Assembly (NCBI GenBank): GCA_016806145.1
Contig: CP063167.1
Coordinates: forward strand, 1,608,501-1,672,500
Direction of reading: 5' to 3'
From: Variovorax paradoxus
GTDB lineage: Bacteria > Pseudomonadota > Gammaproteobacteria > Burkholderiales > Burkholderiaceae_C
Length of the DNA stretch: 64,000 nucleotides
Below, in pieces: positions 36,356 to 45,554 of the stretch. The position numbers and the translations under genes are program-made. The notes under the pieces were generated by a model. The model searched no databases and had not been told where the DNA came from. It was given only the letters and a program-made list of their open reading frames with translations. Each line of letters opens with the position of its first letter. The first letter of the stretch is position 1.

Positions 36356-37246
36356 TCAGGGGCTGCGTTCGTGGCCGCGCACCGCGGTGGGCGCGAAGCC
36401 GAAGCGGTGGCGAAAGCGCACCGCGAAACGCGAGGGAGATTCATAGCCGACCGCGAGCGCGACCTGGGTGACGGGCCGGTTCGTGGCCTGCAGCAGGGTG
36501 AGCGCGGTCGCCATCCGGGCGTCGGTCAGCAGCTGCGTGAGCGACGTGCCCTCGGCCGCGAGGCGCCGGCGCAGGCTGGCCTGCGATTGCGCCAGCTCGC
36601 GCGCCACGCGGTCGGCCGGCCAGGCATCGGCCAGGCTTCCGGCGATCAGCGCGCGCACGCGGGTCGACACATCGGGGCGCACCGCAGGGCTGCGCAGCAC
36701 CACGCCGTGCTCGAGCAGCCAGTGCATGGTTTCCAGCAGCCGTAGCCGCGCGATGGCATCGGGCACGGCGCCGACGCACAGGCCGAGCCGCGCGGATTCG
36801 AAGGCGTGCGCCAGTTCGCGCGAGGGCTGCGCCAGCAGCCGCGCGGGGGCCGGCACCACGCCGCGGGCCTCGTGCTCGGCGGCACGGGCGCGATAGCCGG
36901 CGTCGTCGAGCAGCGCGTTGTCGAACACCAGCCAGCGCGCCTCGTAGTGCGCACCCTCGGTGATCTCGTTGTGGAAGTCGACCGTCTGCTGCCCCGCGAG
37001 CACGAGCGCCTGGCCCGGCAGCGCGCGCACGGCCTTCGCCTGCGCCGCGTGCACGGTCTTGATGCCGCGGGCCACGAACACGAGCGCGGGCTGCTCGACG
37101 CGCATGCGCAGGACCGCGAGCCCGCGCCCCTGCACCACCTGTGCCGCGATGCCGATGCCCGTGCGCGCATGCAGCGCCCGGGCCAGCGGCGCGCCATCGG
37201 CGGCGGGTGGAAGCGTGGGGACCGAAGCGCGAGGAGCTGCTGGCAT
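36356..37246 (-). CDS. AraC-family regulator with N-terminal cupin-like sensor domain
   Basis: 296 residues. The N-terminal 170 residues resemble an AraC ligand-binding domain, and the C-terminal 100 hold the double HTH (DRVARELAQSQASLRRRL, then VTQVALAVGYESPSRFAVRFRHRFG). It likely senses a small molecule and controls itself or the GST gene that follows. No operator is evident in the short gap upstream. Confidence 0.9.
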   Translation of the reverse strand: MPAAPRASVPTLPPAADGAPLARALHARTGIGIAAQVVQGRGLAVLRMRVEQPALVFVARGIKTVHAAQAKAVRALPGQALVLAGQQTVDFHNEITEGAHYEARWLVFDNALLDDAGYRARAAEHEARGVVPAPARLLAQPSRELAHAFESARLGLCVGAVPDAIARLRLLETMHWLLEHGVVLRSPAVRPDVSTRVRALIAGSLADAWPADRVARELAQSQASLRRRLAAEGTSLTQLLTDARMATALTLLQATNRPVTQVALAVGYESPSRFAVRFRHRFGFAPTAVRGHERSP

Positions 37247-37313
37247 GCAGGCAGTCTAGGCCCGCGCGCGCGGCCGGTCGGTGCCGCGGCGCTCGACTTC
37301 GGTGCCGATCCGA

Positions 37314-38291
37314 TCAGTCGATCTTGATGTCGAGCCGGCGCACGGTGTCGCCCCATTGCTGCCCGTCGCGGCGGACGATCTCCGCGAACTCCGCGGGCGT
37401 GGTCGCCGCGGGCTCGAAGTTCTGCCCGCTGATCCAGCCGTTGAGCGGCTGGCTCGCCACCGCGTTGCGGATCGCGGTGTTCAAGCTCGCGATCACCGCG
37501 GCGGGCGTCTTCTTCGGCGCCGAGATGCCGTACCAGCCCCCGAGCTTGAAGCCCGGGTAGCCCGACTCCGCCAGCGTGGGCACGTCGGGCAGGGCCGGCA
37601 CGCGCTGCGCGTTGGTGATCACGAGCGCGCGCACCTTGCCCGACTGGATGAACGGGAAGCCGCTCGCGAGGTCGGTGAACATGGCGTCGATCTGGTTGGC
37701 CATCAGGTCGTTGACGGCCGGCGCGGCGCCCTTGTAGGGCACGTGGGTGAGGTCCACGTGCGTCAGGTCCTTGAAGATCTCGGTGGCCAGCTGCACCGGC
37801 GTGCCCGTGCCGGCCGAGCCGTAGTTCATCTTGCCGGGCCGGGCGCGCGCGGCCTCGACGAAGTCCTTCACGCTGCGGATCGGCGAGGCCGAATTGACCA
37901 GCAGCACGAAGGTGAAGCGCGCGACCAGGCCCACGGGCTCGAAGTCCTTCACCGGGTCGTAGGGCAGCTTGCGGAACAGGCTCGGGTTGATCGCGAGCGC
38001 GGTGGGGTCGCTGATCAGCAGCGTGTAGCCGTCGCCGGGCGCGTTCGCCACGCTCTGCGCCGCGATCACGCTGTTGCCGCCGGGCTTGTTGTCGACGATG
38101 ACCTGCTGCTTGAGCGAGTTCGTCAGCTGCACGCCCAGCTGGCGCGCGATCGAGTCGGCGGATCCGCCCGGCGGATAGGGCACGACGATGCGGATCGGTT
38201 TGTTCGGAAAGCCCTGCGCGCCGGCCGAGGCCGCGATCGCGGCGAAGCCGAATGCCGCGAGGGTGGCGCGTGCCAGTTGAACGAGGTTCAT
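37314..38291 (-). CDS. TTT/Bug-family solute receptor (third in operon)
   Basis: 325 residues with a Sec signal ending near A-G-A-Q. It has the Bug-family marks FPNKPIRIVVPYPPGGSADSIAR at the mature N-terminus and HVPYKGAAPAVNDL in the middle. These periplasmic receptors bind carboxylates such as tricarboxylates or aromatic acids. The membrane proteins of a TTT transporter are absent here. It lies 112 bases past the MBL-fold gene, after a hairpin and an oligo-T tract, so it may be expressed at a different level. Confidence 0.93.
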   Translation of the reverse strand: MNLVQLARATLAAFGFAAIAASAGAQGFPNKPIRIVVPYPPGGSADSIARQLGVQLTNSLKQQVIVDNKPGGNSVIAAQSVANAPGDGYTLLISDPTALAINPSLFRKLPYDPVKDFEPVGLVARFTFVLLVNSASPIRSVKDFVEAARARPGKMNYGSAGTGTPVQLATEIFKDLTHVDLTHVPYKGAAPAVNDLMANQIDAMFTDLASGFPFIQSGKVRALVITNAQRVPALPDVPTLAESGYPGFKLGGWYGISAPKKTPAAVIASLNTAIRNAVASQPLNGWISGQNFEPAATTPAEFAEIVRRDGQQWGDTVRRLDIKID

Positions 38292-38313
38292 GGGTAGGTC
38301 TCCTTGTGGTTTG

Positions 38314-38358
38314 AAAAAAAAGAACAGGCGTCCCCGCGCGCCGCCGGCGGGCGGCGCG
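38314..38358 (-). terminator. GC hairpin and T-run between the MBL and TTT genes
   Basis: On the minus strand a perfect 9-base stem (arms 38350-38358 and 38337-38345, loop of 4) is followed, after 15 bases, by eight T residues. The gap is too long for a classic intrinsic terminator. It may give partial termination, or mRNA processing that separates the last receptor gene. Confidence 0.35.
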
Positions 38359-38403
38359 TGTGGGAGCGAAACGGTGGCAGGGCGCCCGGCGGGCGCCGGC
38401 GCG

Positions 38404-39225
38404 TCAGTCGATCGGCGCCATGTGCAGGCAGACGGTGTCGGGGTCCGCGTTCATCGCGGGATAGCGCCGCAGCACCTCGGGGTCATGGCCCGGCACCACG
38501 TGGCGCGGCGAATCGGCCTTCGCCAGCAGGCGCTGCTGGCCCGCGAGCATCTGTTCCATGTCCTGGACGATCGGGAACGGCCGTCCGTCCTCGTGGTTCT
38601 CGTAGTAGTGGCTCGCGTCCGATGCCAGCACGACCCAGCCGCGCGCCGTGCGCACGCGCACCGACTGCAGGCCGCGCGTGTGGCCGCCGATGAGCATGAG
38701 CTCGACGCCCGGCGCCAGCTGGTCGTCGCCATCGTGGAACATCACGCGCTCCGCGTACACCTTGCGCAGCAGCTCGGCCACGTCCTCCACGGAATAGGCA
38801 TGGCGCATCGGCGCGAAGCACATGCAGCGTCCGGTTGCGTAGCTCATCTCCGCGTCCTGCAGGTGGAACCGCGCGGCGGGCAGCTTGGCGAGGTTGCCCG
38901 CATGGTCGAAATGCAGGTGCGTGAGCACGACGTCGGTGACGGTGTCGGGATCGACGTCCAGCGTGCGCAGCGCGTCGATCGGGCAGCGGTAGCGGTCGAG
39001 CACGCGCTTGCGCGCGCGGGCGGTCTCGGCCGTGAAGCCGGTGTCGACCAGGATCGTGCGCGTGGCCGAGCGCAGCAGCCACACGTAGAAGTCCATCGCC
39101 ATGGGACCGTCGTGCACGTCCATGCCGATGAAGTTGTCGATGCGCCGGCGCTGCACGCCCGCGTAGCGCAGCGCGAACACCTCGTAGATGTCGTCGCCGG
39201 AATGGGTGGGGGTCGGGGTCGTCAC
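38404..39225 (-). CDS. Metallo-beta-lactamase-fold hydrolase (lactonase-like)
   Basis: 273 residues from a GTG 8 bases after the SMP-30 gene. THLHFDHAGN is the H-x-H-x-D-H zinc motif, followed by the later ligands in GGHTRGLQS, ASDASHYY and VPGHDPEVL. It resembles N-acyl homoserine lactonases, but in this operon a sugar-acid lactone or ester is the more likely substrate. No quorum-sensing genes are near. No start other than GTG gives the conserved N-terminal strand. Confidence 0.87.
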   Translation of the reverse strand: MTTPTPTHSGDDIYEVFALRYAGVQRRRIDNFIGMDVHDGPMAMDFYVWLLRSATRTILVDTGFTAETARARKRVLDRYRCPIDALRTLDVDPDTVTDVVLTHLHFDHAGNLAKLPAARFHLQDAEMSYATGRCMCFAPMRHAYSVEDVAELLRKVYAERVMFHDGDDQLAPGVELMLIGGHTRGLQSVRVRTARGWVVLASDASHYYENHEDGRPFPIVQDMEQMLAGQQRLLAKADSPRHVVPGHDPEVLRRYPAMNADPDTVCLHMAPID

Positions 39226-39233
39226 GTTCGGCT

Positions 39234-40157
39234 TCAGAAGTTGAGGGCCAGGCCGGGCGCGGGCCAGTCCATGCGCACCAGGGTGCCGGTGAACGACTGC
39301 GTGATCCACGCGGTGCGCAGTTCGGGACCGGCGAAGCAGAGGTTGGTGGTCTGCGGGTCGGGCAGCTGCACCCGCCGCAGCACCTCGCCCTCGGGCGACA
39401 CCACGGTAATCTGCCCCGTGACCAGCGTGGCCACGCAGATGTTGCCGCCGGCCTCCACGGCCAGGCTGTCGAAGCGCTGGTAGCCGGCCAGGCCGACGAC
39501 GAGCCGCCCGCCATGCGGCGCGGGCGAGTCCTCGTGGCGCGCCAGCACGCCCGGTGCGTCGATGCCGAAGGACCAGAGCCTGGAGGTCTCGGTCTCCGCG
39601 ACGTAGAGGGTCTGCTGGTCGGGCGAAAGGCCGATGCCGTTCGGATTCAGGATCCGCTCGACCACCTCGACGATGCGCGTGCCGTCGGGATGCGCGTAGT
39701 AGACGCAGCCGATGTCGCGGTCGCGCTCGCGCGTCTTGCCGAAGTCGGTGAAGTAGAAGCCTCCCGCGCGGTCGAACACCAGGTCGTTCGGGCCGCACAG
39801 GCGCACATCGCCGCAGTGGGTGTAGAGCGTGCGCACCTCGCCCGTGGCGGGGTCGACCCGCTGGATGCTGCCGCCGGCGTAGTCGTCGGGCGTGCCGTGC
39901 AACGGGCGCAGCCACTCGCCGTCCGTGTGCTGCGGCCAGCGCATGCCGCCGTTGTTGCACACGTAGAGCGCCCCGTCGGGGCCCAGGGCCATGCCGTTGG
40001 GGCCGCCACCCGTGCGCGCGATCACCGACACGGTGCCGTCGGCATCCACCCGCGAGACGGTGCCGCGCGCGATCTCGCACACGGCGATGCCGCCGTCCGG
40101 CAAGGCCACGGGGCCTTCGGGAAACAGCAGCCCGCTGGCAACGATGGAATGCGTCAT
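39234..40157 (-). CDS. SMP-30/gluconolactonase family protein
   Basis: 307 residues forming a six-bladed propeller. FPEGPVALPDG is the typical opening with the metal-binding Glu, GGPNGMALGPDG and LCGPNDLVFDRAG are repeated blade motifs, and DSLAVEAGGNICVA carries the late Asp. The family hydrolyses aldonolactones with a divalent metal. Its ATG overlaps the upstream aldolase stop by one base. In this operon it would open a lactone produced by the dehydrogenases. Confidence 0.9.
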   Translation of the reverse strand: MTHSIVASGLLFPEGPVALPDGGIAVCEIARGTVSRVDADGTVSVIARTGGGPNGMALGPDGALYVCNNGGMRWPQHTDGEWLRPLHGTPDDYAGGSIQRVDPATGEVRTLYTHCGDVRLCGPNDLVFDRAGGFYFTDFGKTRERDRDIGCVYYAHPDGTRIVEVVERILNPNGIGLSPDQQTLYVAETETSRLWSFGIDAPGVLARHEDSPAPHGGRLVVGLAGYQRFDSLAVEAGGNICVATLVTGQITVVSPEGEVLRRVQLPDPQTTNLCFAGPELRTAWITQSFTGTLVRMDWPAPGLALNF

Positions 40158-40948
40158 CAGTAGCCCAGCCCCGCCTGCGAGGGCAGGCGGCCGCCCGCGG
40201 CCGACGCCTGCTGGAAGGCGCGAGTGATGAGGCTGGTGGTGACGCTCGCGAAGTAGCGCGCGCCCCAGGCGCCGTACTTGTCCTCGTCCTCGGGCGTGAG
40301 GGCGATGACGCCCGCGCACTGGCCCACGCCGCTCACGGCGCGCAGCGCCTGCTCGATCTTGGCTTCCACCTCGGGCGCCTTCCAGTCGTTGCCGAAGCCC
40401 ATGGCATGCGACAGGTCGTTGGGGCCGACGAACACGGCATCCACGCCGTCGACGGCCGCGATCTCGGCGGCCTGCTCCACGGCCTCGGGCGTCTCGACCA
40501 TCACGATCAGCGCGATGCCCTCGTTGCTGCGCGTGGTGTGCGCTGCCCCCGGGAAGGCCCCGTAGCCGGCCGCGCGCGGGCTGAACGCGCTGCCGCGCCG
40601 GCCCACGCCCGGATAGCGCACCTGCTGCACCAGGTCGCGCGCCTCCTCGGCGCTGCCGACCATCGGAATTTGCACGCCGCCCGCGCCCATGTCGAGCACG
40701 CGCGAGATGTCGTGGCGCAGGCAGCGCACGGCGGTGGCGATGCCGCTGGCCCGCGCGGCGCGCAGCATGTGCTCGGTGGTCTCGAGGTTGGCGCTGCCGT
40801 GCTCGTTGTCGAGGATGACGAAGTCGAAGCCGGCGTAGCCGCACATCTCGACGATGGCGGGGCTGGGCAGCGCGTTGAAGACGCCGCGCAGGCGCTTGCC
40901 GCTGCGCAGCATTCCGGGCAGGCGGTTGTCGAGCGGATGGTGGTCCAT
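40157..40948 (-). CDS. HpcH/HpaI-family class II aldolase
   Basis: 263 residues of the pyruvate-dependent class II aldolase family, which cleaves 2-keto-3-deoxy (or 4-hydroxy-2-keto) acids to pyruvate and an aldehyde. Conserved parts are FDFVILDNEHG with the metal Glu region, GGVQIPMV, and VFVGPNDLSHAMG. Within the family the residues recall 2-keto-3-deoxy-L-rhamnonate and 4-hydroxy-2-oxoheptanedioate aldolases. It follows the RraA-type gene by 34 bases. It is likely the carbon-carbon cleavage step of the operon. Confidence 0.9.
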   Translation of the reverse strand: MDHHPLDNRLPGMLRSGKRLRGVFNALPSPAIVEMCGYAGFDFVILDNEHGSANLETTEHMLRAARASGIATAVRCLRHDISRVLDMGAGGVQIPMVGSAEEARDLVQQVRYPGVGRRGSAFSPRAAGYGAFPGAAHTTRSNEGIALIVMVETPEAVEQAAEIAAVDGVDAVFVGPNDLSHAMGFGNDWKAPEVEAKIEQALRAVSGVGQCAGVIALTPEDEDKYGAWGARYFASVTTSLITRAFQQASAAGGRLPSQAGLGY

Positions 40949-40982
40949 GGGAGGAATCCTTTTCGGGTCTTGTCGTTGGTTG

Positions 40983-41693
40983 TCAGTGGATGTCGTCCGC
41001 CGCGCGCAGCGCCGCCTCGATCTGCGCCAGGCCGAAGCCTCCGGCGCGTGCCGCGGCGAGCAGCGGCGCTTCCTTGCGGCGCACGAGCTCGATGCACGCC
41101 GGCAGCTCCCGCAGCAACTGCGGCGGGATGCACACCGCGCCGTGGCGGTCGGCATGGATCAGGTCGTCGTGCACGACGCGCAGGCCGAACACCTCGACCG
41201 GCGTGCCGACATCGTGGATGTGAACGAAGGCATGCGAGGGTCCGATGCTCGCGGCCAGGATCGGAAAGCTCGGCGACAGGTCGCCCAGGTCGCGCACCGA
41301 TCCATTGGTCAGCACGCCCGATACGCCCAGGCCCTCGTGCACCGCCGAGTTGACCTCGCCCCAGAACGAGCCGATGCCGGGCCGCTCGTCGAGGTCCTGC
41401 ATGACCACCACGGTAGGCACTCCCGCGGCGGGGGCGACGTGGCGGTAGTAGTCCAGCCGCGTCTGGCGCAGGGCCTCGGGCGTGCGCGACGACGGTTGCG
41501 CCGCGCGGATGCGCGCGGTGCGGGCGAAGCCGACCATCGGTGTCATCGGATGGGGTGCCGCGACCAGCGTGCCGCAGGTGAAGCCGCTGGCACTGCGGCT
41601 GCCCATCGCGAGCTCGAGCGCATTGCAGATCGTCGGCGTGTCCACCGCGCGCAGGGCGCGCAGCAGTGGCTCGTCCAGGGTCGGCCGGCTCAT
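40983..41693 (-). CDS. RraA/HMG-aldolase-like family protein
   Basis: 236 residues. GVLTNGSVRDLGDL has the R-D-x-x-D type active-site signature of 4-hydroxy-4-methyl-2-oxoglutarate aldolases and oxaloacetate decarboxylases, which share the fold of the RNase E regulator RraA. The presence of catalytic residues and the catabolic setting favour an enzyme. It overlaps the upstream TTT receptor gene by four bases. Confidence 0.87.
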   Translation of the reverse strand: MSRPTLDEPLLRALRAVDTPTICNALELAMGSRSASGFTCGTLVAAPHPMTPMVGFARTARIRAAQPSSRTPEALRQTRLDYYRHVAPAAGVPTVVVMQDLDERPGIGSFWGEVNSAVHEGLGVSGVLTNGSVRDLGDLSPSFPILAASIGPSHAFVHIHDVGTPVEVFGLRVVHDDLIHADRHGAVCIPPQLLRELPACIELVRRKEAPLLAAARAGGFGLAQIEAALRAADDIH

Positions 41694-42709
41694 TCCACCG
41701 TGACCTGGTTGGCCTTGATCAGGTCGGCGAACTTGTGCGTCTCGTCCTGGATGAACTTGCCGAACTCCGCGCGCGACATCGGCTTCGGCGTGAAGCCCTG
41801 GGCCGCGAGCCGCGCCGCCACCGCGGGCGACTTGAGCACCGAGACCACCTCCGCGTTGAGCCAGGCCAGCACCGGCGCCGGCGTGGCCGCGGGCGCCAGC
41901 AGGCCCAGCCAGGTCGAGGCCTCGAAGCCCGGCACGCCCGATTCGGCGAGCGTCGGCAGCTCGGGAGCGAGCGGCGAGCGCGCCTCGCTCGTGATCGCCA
42001 GCGCCTTCGCCTGGTTGTTCTTCGCGAACGCCAGCGCGGTCGCCATGTTGTCGAACTGCATGTCGATCTGGTTGCCGGCCAGGTCGACCAGCGACTGGCT
42101 GCTGCCCTTGTACGGCACGTGCACGGCCTTGCCGCCGATGCGGTTGAGGAACATCAGCGTGGTCAGGTGCTGCGAGGTGCCGGGCCCGCTCGAGCCGTAC
42201 GAGATCGCATCGGGCTTGGCCTTGATCGCGGCGACGAGCGCGGCCACGTCCCTGGCGCCCGACTTGTTGCCCGCCAGCAGCACCAGCGGCGTGCTCGCGA
42301 GTCCGGTGACGGGAGCGAAGTCCCGCTCGACGTTGTAGGCGATCTTCTTGAGCAGCGTGGGGTTCACCGACAGGGCGGTCTGGGTGCCGAGCAGCAGCGT
42401 GTAGCCATCGGGTTTGGCGCGCGCCACGAATTCGGTGCCGATGCCGCCGCCTGCGCCGGCCTTGTTGTCGACCACCACGGCCGTGCCCCAGCGCTTGCCG
42501 AGTTCGTCGGCCACCAGGCGGGCCACGATGTCGGTCGCGCCGCCGGGAGCGAACGGCACCACGATCACGACGCGGCCGGTGGATGGATAGCCCGCGGGGG
42601 CTTGCGGCGCCTGCGCGTGCGCGCTGCCGATCGAGGCCGCGAAGGCGGCGGTGCCCAGGGTGGCGAGGGCGATGGCGCGCCGGAGGGCGCCGGTGATTTT
42701 TTTCATCAT
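41690..42709 (-). CDS. TTT/Bug-family solute receptor (second in operon)
   Basis: 339 residues with a signal peptide ending near A-H-A-Q-A. Bug-family marks include VVIVVPFAPGGATDIVAR and VPYKGSSQSLVDL. It is a periplasmic receptor for a carboxylate. It follows another receptor of the same family after 7 bases. The two differ strongly in sequence, so this is not a recent duplication. It has no partner membrane genes here. Confidence 0.93.
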   Translation of the reverse strand: MMKKITGALRRAIALATLGTAAFAASIGSAHAQAPQAPAGYPSTGRVVIVVPFAPGGATDIVARLVADELGKRWGTAVVVDNKAGAGGGIGTEFVARAKPDGYTLLLGTQTALSVNPTLLKKIAYNVERDFAPVTGLASTPLVLLAGNKSGARDVAALVAAIKAKPDAISYGSSGPGTSQHLTTLMFLNRIGGKAVHVPYKGSSQSLVDLAGNQIDMQFDNMATALAFAKNNQAKALAITSEARSPLAPELPTLAESGVPGFEASTWLGLLAPAATPAPVLAWLNAEVVSVLKSPAVAARLAAQGFTPKPMSRAEFGKFIQDETHKFADLIKANQVTVE

Positions 42710-42716
42710 CGATCCT

Positions 42717-43694
42717 TCATTCGGCCTGGATGCCCGCGTCCTTGATCACCTTGCCCCATTTCGCGATCTCGGCGCGCTGGAATGCGGTGAAGGCCTCGGA
42801 GGTGCGGCCGTCGGGCTCGACGCCGAGTCCGCGCAGTTTGGCCTGCACATCGGGCAGGGCCACCACGGCCGCGATCTCGCGGCCCAGCCGGTCGACGATC
42901 GGCTTGGGCGTGGCGGCCGGCGCGAACACGCCCTGCCACGACTGCATCTCGAAGTTGGGCACGCCCGCCTCGGCCAGGGTCGGCACGTCGGGCAGGCCGG
43001 GCTGCCGCTTCGCGGAGGTGATGCCCAGGACCTTGACGCGCTTGCCGTCGATCATCGGGCGCGCGGCCGCCACGGTCTCGAACACCATGTCGATCTGGCC
43101 GCCCACGAGGTCGACCATGGCCTGCGATCCACCCTTGTAGATGATCTGGCGCATGCGCGTCTGCGTGATGTTCTCGAACAGCTGCCCCGACAGGTGCTGC
43201 GAGGTGCCCGCGCCGGCGGTGCCGTAGGTGAGGCTCTCGGGCTTCGCCTTGAGTTCGGCGATGACCTGCGCCACCGAATTGAAGCGGCTCGCCGAGGGCA
43301 CGACGAGCACGTTGCTCACCATGCCGACCAGGTTGACCGGCACGAAGTCGGCGACCGGGTCGTAGCCCAGGCTCTTGGTGAAGAAGGGGTTGACCGCGTG
43401 GGTCGTGATGGTGCCGCCCATCAGCGTGTAGCCGTCGGCCGGCGAGCGCGCGGCGACCTGCGTGCCGAGGATGCCGGAGACGCCCGGCCGGTTGTCCACG
43501 ATCACGGGTTGGCCCAGTCGTTCCGACAGGTGCTGCGCGACGAGGCGCGCCACGCCGTCGGAGACGCCGCCGGGCGCGAAGGGAACGATGTACTTGATCG
43601 GCTTGGCCGGCCAGGCCGGCTGGGCGTGGCCGCTGCCGGCGAAGGCGCTGAGCGCCAGTGCCGCAATGAGCAGCGGGCGGATTCGGGAATGCAT
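42717..43694 (-). CDS. TTT/Bug-family solute receptor (first in operon)
   Basis: 325 residues with a signal peptide ending near G-H-A-Q. The mature part begins PAWPAKPIKYIVPFAPGGVSDGVAR, and the central IIYKGGSQAMVDL motif is conserved. It lies 43 bases after the LacI-type gene. Receptors of this family can also act as sensors for two-component systems, as shown for BctC in Bordetella. Confidence 0.93.
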   Translation of the reverse strand: MHSRIRPLLIAALALSAFAGSGHAQPAWPAKPIKYIVPFAPGGVSDGVARLVAQHLSERLGQPVIVDNRPGVSGILGTQVAARSPADGYTLMGGTITTHAVNPFFTKSLGYDPVADFVPVNLVGMVSNVLVVPSASRFNSVAQVIAELKAKPESLTYGTAGAGTSQHLSGQLFENITQTRMRQIIYKGGSQAMVDLVGGQIDMVFETVAAARPMIDGKRVKVLGITSAKRQPGLPDVPTLAEAGVPNFEMQSWQGVFAPAATPKPIVDRLGREIAAVVALPDVQAKLRGLGVEPDGRTSEAFTAFQRAEIAKWGKVIKDAGIQAE

Positions 43695-43737
43695 GGAGTC
43701 TCCAGGAAGCTGGTTGTTGTCGAAGAAAGGGGGCCGC

Positions 43738-44787
43738 TCAGGCCTGCGCGGCCTTGCGTCGCCGCGGCGCGGTGGCGCGCACCGAGTCGCGCTCGACCAC
43801 GCTGCACGGAATCACCACGTTGCGCGGCTGCGCGTCGTCCTGCATCTGCTCGTGCAGCAGTTCGACGGTGGCGTCCACCATCGGGCCCACCGCCTGCACC
43901 ACGGTCGTGAGGCGGTAGGCGCCCCAGGCGGCCTGCGGCACGTCGTCGAAGCCGACCACGCTCACGTCTTCCGGCACGCGCAGCCCGAGCTCCTGGCGCA
44001 GCACGTCCATCACCGCGATCGCCATGTGGTCGTTGGCGACGAACACCGCGTCGGGGCGCCGCGCGGCCGGCAGGCCGGCGAACATGGCGCGCGCGGCCTC
44101 GGCGGCCCGCTCGAAGTCGTAGTGGCCGACCTCGCGGCGGAACACGCCGAGGCCCTCGGCCGCGAGCGCTTCGCGAAAGCCGCGCTCGCGCTCGTGGTTG
44201 GTCGACGACTTCTCGAGGCCGGCGAGGAAGGCGATGCGCTTGTGGCCCCGGTCCAGCAGCAACCGCGCCGCCATCCGGCCGCCCTCGAAGTTGTCCGAGG
44301 TGACCGAGCAGGTGGTGTGGCGCGCGAAGGCGCTGGTGTCGGGCACGCGGTTGAACAGCACCACCGGCACGCCCGAGTCGGCGCACTGGCGCGCCAGCGC
44401 GGGCGAGAGCATGGCCGAGGCGATGACGATGCCGTCGATCTGGTACTGCAGGATCTCGTCGAGCACGCCGTCGGTCTCGTCGCCGTCGCTGATGAACATC
44501 AGCACGTGGTAGCCCTGCTTCTGCAGCTTCTGCGACAGCTCCTGGATCACCAGCGGATAGAACTGGTTCTCGAGGTAGCCCATTACCAGCGCGATGATGC
44601 GGCTGCGGCGCGTGATCAGGCTGCGCGCCATCGCGTTGGGACGGTAGCCCAGCGTCTTGGCCGCGATCATGACCCGGTTGCGCGTGTCCTCCGACACGCT
44701 GGCGCCGGGCGTGAAGGTGCGGCTGACCGCCGACTGCGACACGTTCGCGAGCTTCGCGACGTCCTGCGCGGTGGCGGTCGACCTCAT
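43738..44787 (-). CDS. LacI-family repressor
   Basis: 349 residues. Residues 8-60 form the LacI headpiece (AQDVAKLANVSQSAVSRTF, hinge LGYRPNAMARSL), followed by the sugar-binding-protein-like effector domain (DGIVIASAML, VPVVLFNRV, VSVVGFDDVPQA). It is embedded in the operon, overlaps the SDR gene by four bases, and probably represses its own operon at the two TTGCAT-type palindromes upstream of the first gene. The effector is likely the substrate or an early sugar-acid intermediate. Confidence 0.93.
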   Translation of the reverse strand: MRSTATAQDVAKLANVSQSAVSRTFTPGASVSEDTRNRVMIAAKTLGYRPNAMARSLITRRSRIIALVMGYLENQFYPLVIQELSQKLQKQGYHVLMFISDGDETDGVLDEILQYQIDGIVIASAMLSPALARQCADSGVPVVLFNRVPDTSAFARHTTCSVTSDNFEGGRMAARLLLDRGHKRIAFLAGLEKSSTNHERERGFREALAAEGLGVFRREVGHYDFERAAEAARAMFAGLPAARRPDAVFVANDHMAIAVMDVLRQELGLRVPEDVSVVGFDDVPQAAWGAYRLTTVVQAVGPMVDATVELLHEQMQDDAQPRNVVIPCSVVERDSVRATAPRRRKAAQA

Positions 44788-45554
44788 GCGGCGCTCCAGC
44801 CGCCGTCGAGCATCAGCGCGCTGCCCGTCACCAGGCTCGAGGCCTCGCTGGCGAGGAAGACGATGGCGCCCATGATCTCCTCGGTGCGGCCGAGCCGCCC
44901 GAGCGCGATGCGCTGCGTCACCCAGCCGCGGAAGTCCGGGTCGGCGAACATGCCCGCGGTCATCGCGGTCTCGATGAAGGTTGGGCACACCGTGTTGACA
45001 CGGATGCCGGCCGCGCCGAGCTCCCAGGCCAGGGCCTTGGTCATGCCCTCGACCGCGTGCTTGCTGGCGCAGTAGAGCGTGCGGCGCGGGCTGCCGACCA
45101 CGCCCATCTGCGAGGAGACCGTGATGATCGAGCCCGGCAGCCCGGCCTCGACCAGCCCGCGCGCCACCGCGCGCGTGACGTAGAGCGTGGCCTTGACGTT
45201 GAGGTCGAGCACCGCGTCGATGTCCTCGTCCTCCACCTCCACCAGCGGCCTGGGGCGGTTCAGCCCGGCGTTGTTCACGAGGATGCGGAACGGCGCGAGC
45301 GCGCCGAGCGAACGCGTGACCGCGGCCGAGTCGGTGACGTCGAGCACGAGGTGATCGCAGGCGCCGCCTTCGGCGCGGATCAGGTCGCGGGCTTCGATCA
45401 GCTGGGCCTCGGAGCGGGCCGCGAGCGTGACGTGCGCGCCGGCGCGCGCCAGCGCGGCCGCCGCGGCCAGGCCGATGCCGCGGCCCGCGCCGGTCACCAG
45501 CGCGCGCTGGCCGTCGACGCGAAAGCCCGGCGAGGGCGGCAGCGTGCCCGTCAT
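44784..45554 (-). CDS. Short-chain dehydrogenase/reductase
   Basis: 256 residues of a classical [19 protein letters not shown] cofactor turn, VNNAGLNRP, Ser in ITVSSQMG and Tyr-x-x-x-Lys in YCASKHAV. It acts on an alcohol/ketone with NAD(P). It overlaps both neighbours, so it is co-translated with the HisD-like dehydrogenase. Together these two may oxidise successive hydroxyl groups of one substrate. Confidence 0.93.
   Translation of the reverse strand: MTGTLPPSPGFRVDGQRALVTGAGRGIGLAAAAALARAGAHVTLAARSEAQLIEARDLIRAEGGACDHLVLDVTDSAAVTRSLGALAPFRILVNNAGLNRPRPLVEVEDEDIDAVLDLNVKATLYVTRAVARGLVEAGLPGSIITVSSQMGVVGSPRRTLYCASKHAVEGMTKALAWELGAAGIRVNTVCPTFIETAMTAGMFADPDFRGWVTQRIALGRLGRTEEIMGAIVFLASEASSLVTGSALMLDGGWSAA

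Noticed and set aside
38404..39225. Quorum-quenching N-acyl homoserine lactonase
   Set aside because: The zinc motif fits, but the motif is shared by many hydrolases, there are no LuxI/LuxR-type quorum genes nearby, and the operon context points to carbon catabolism.
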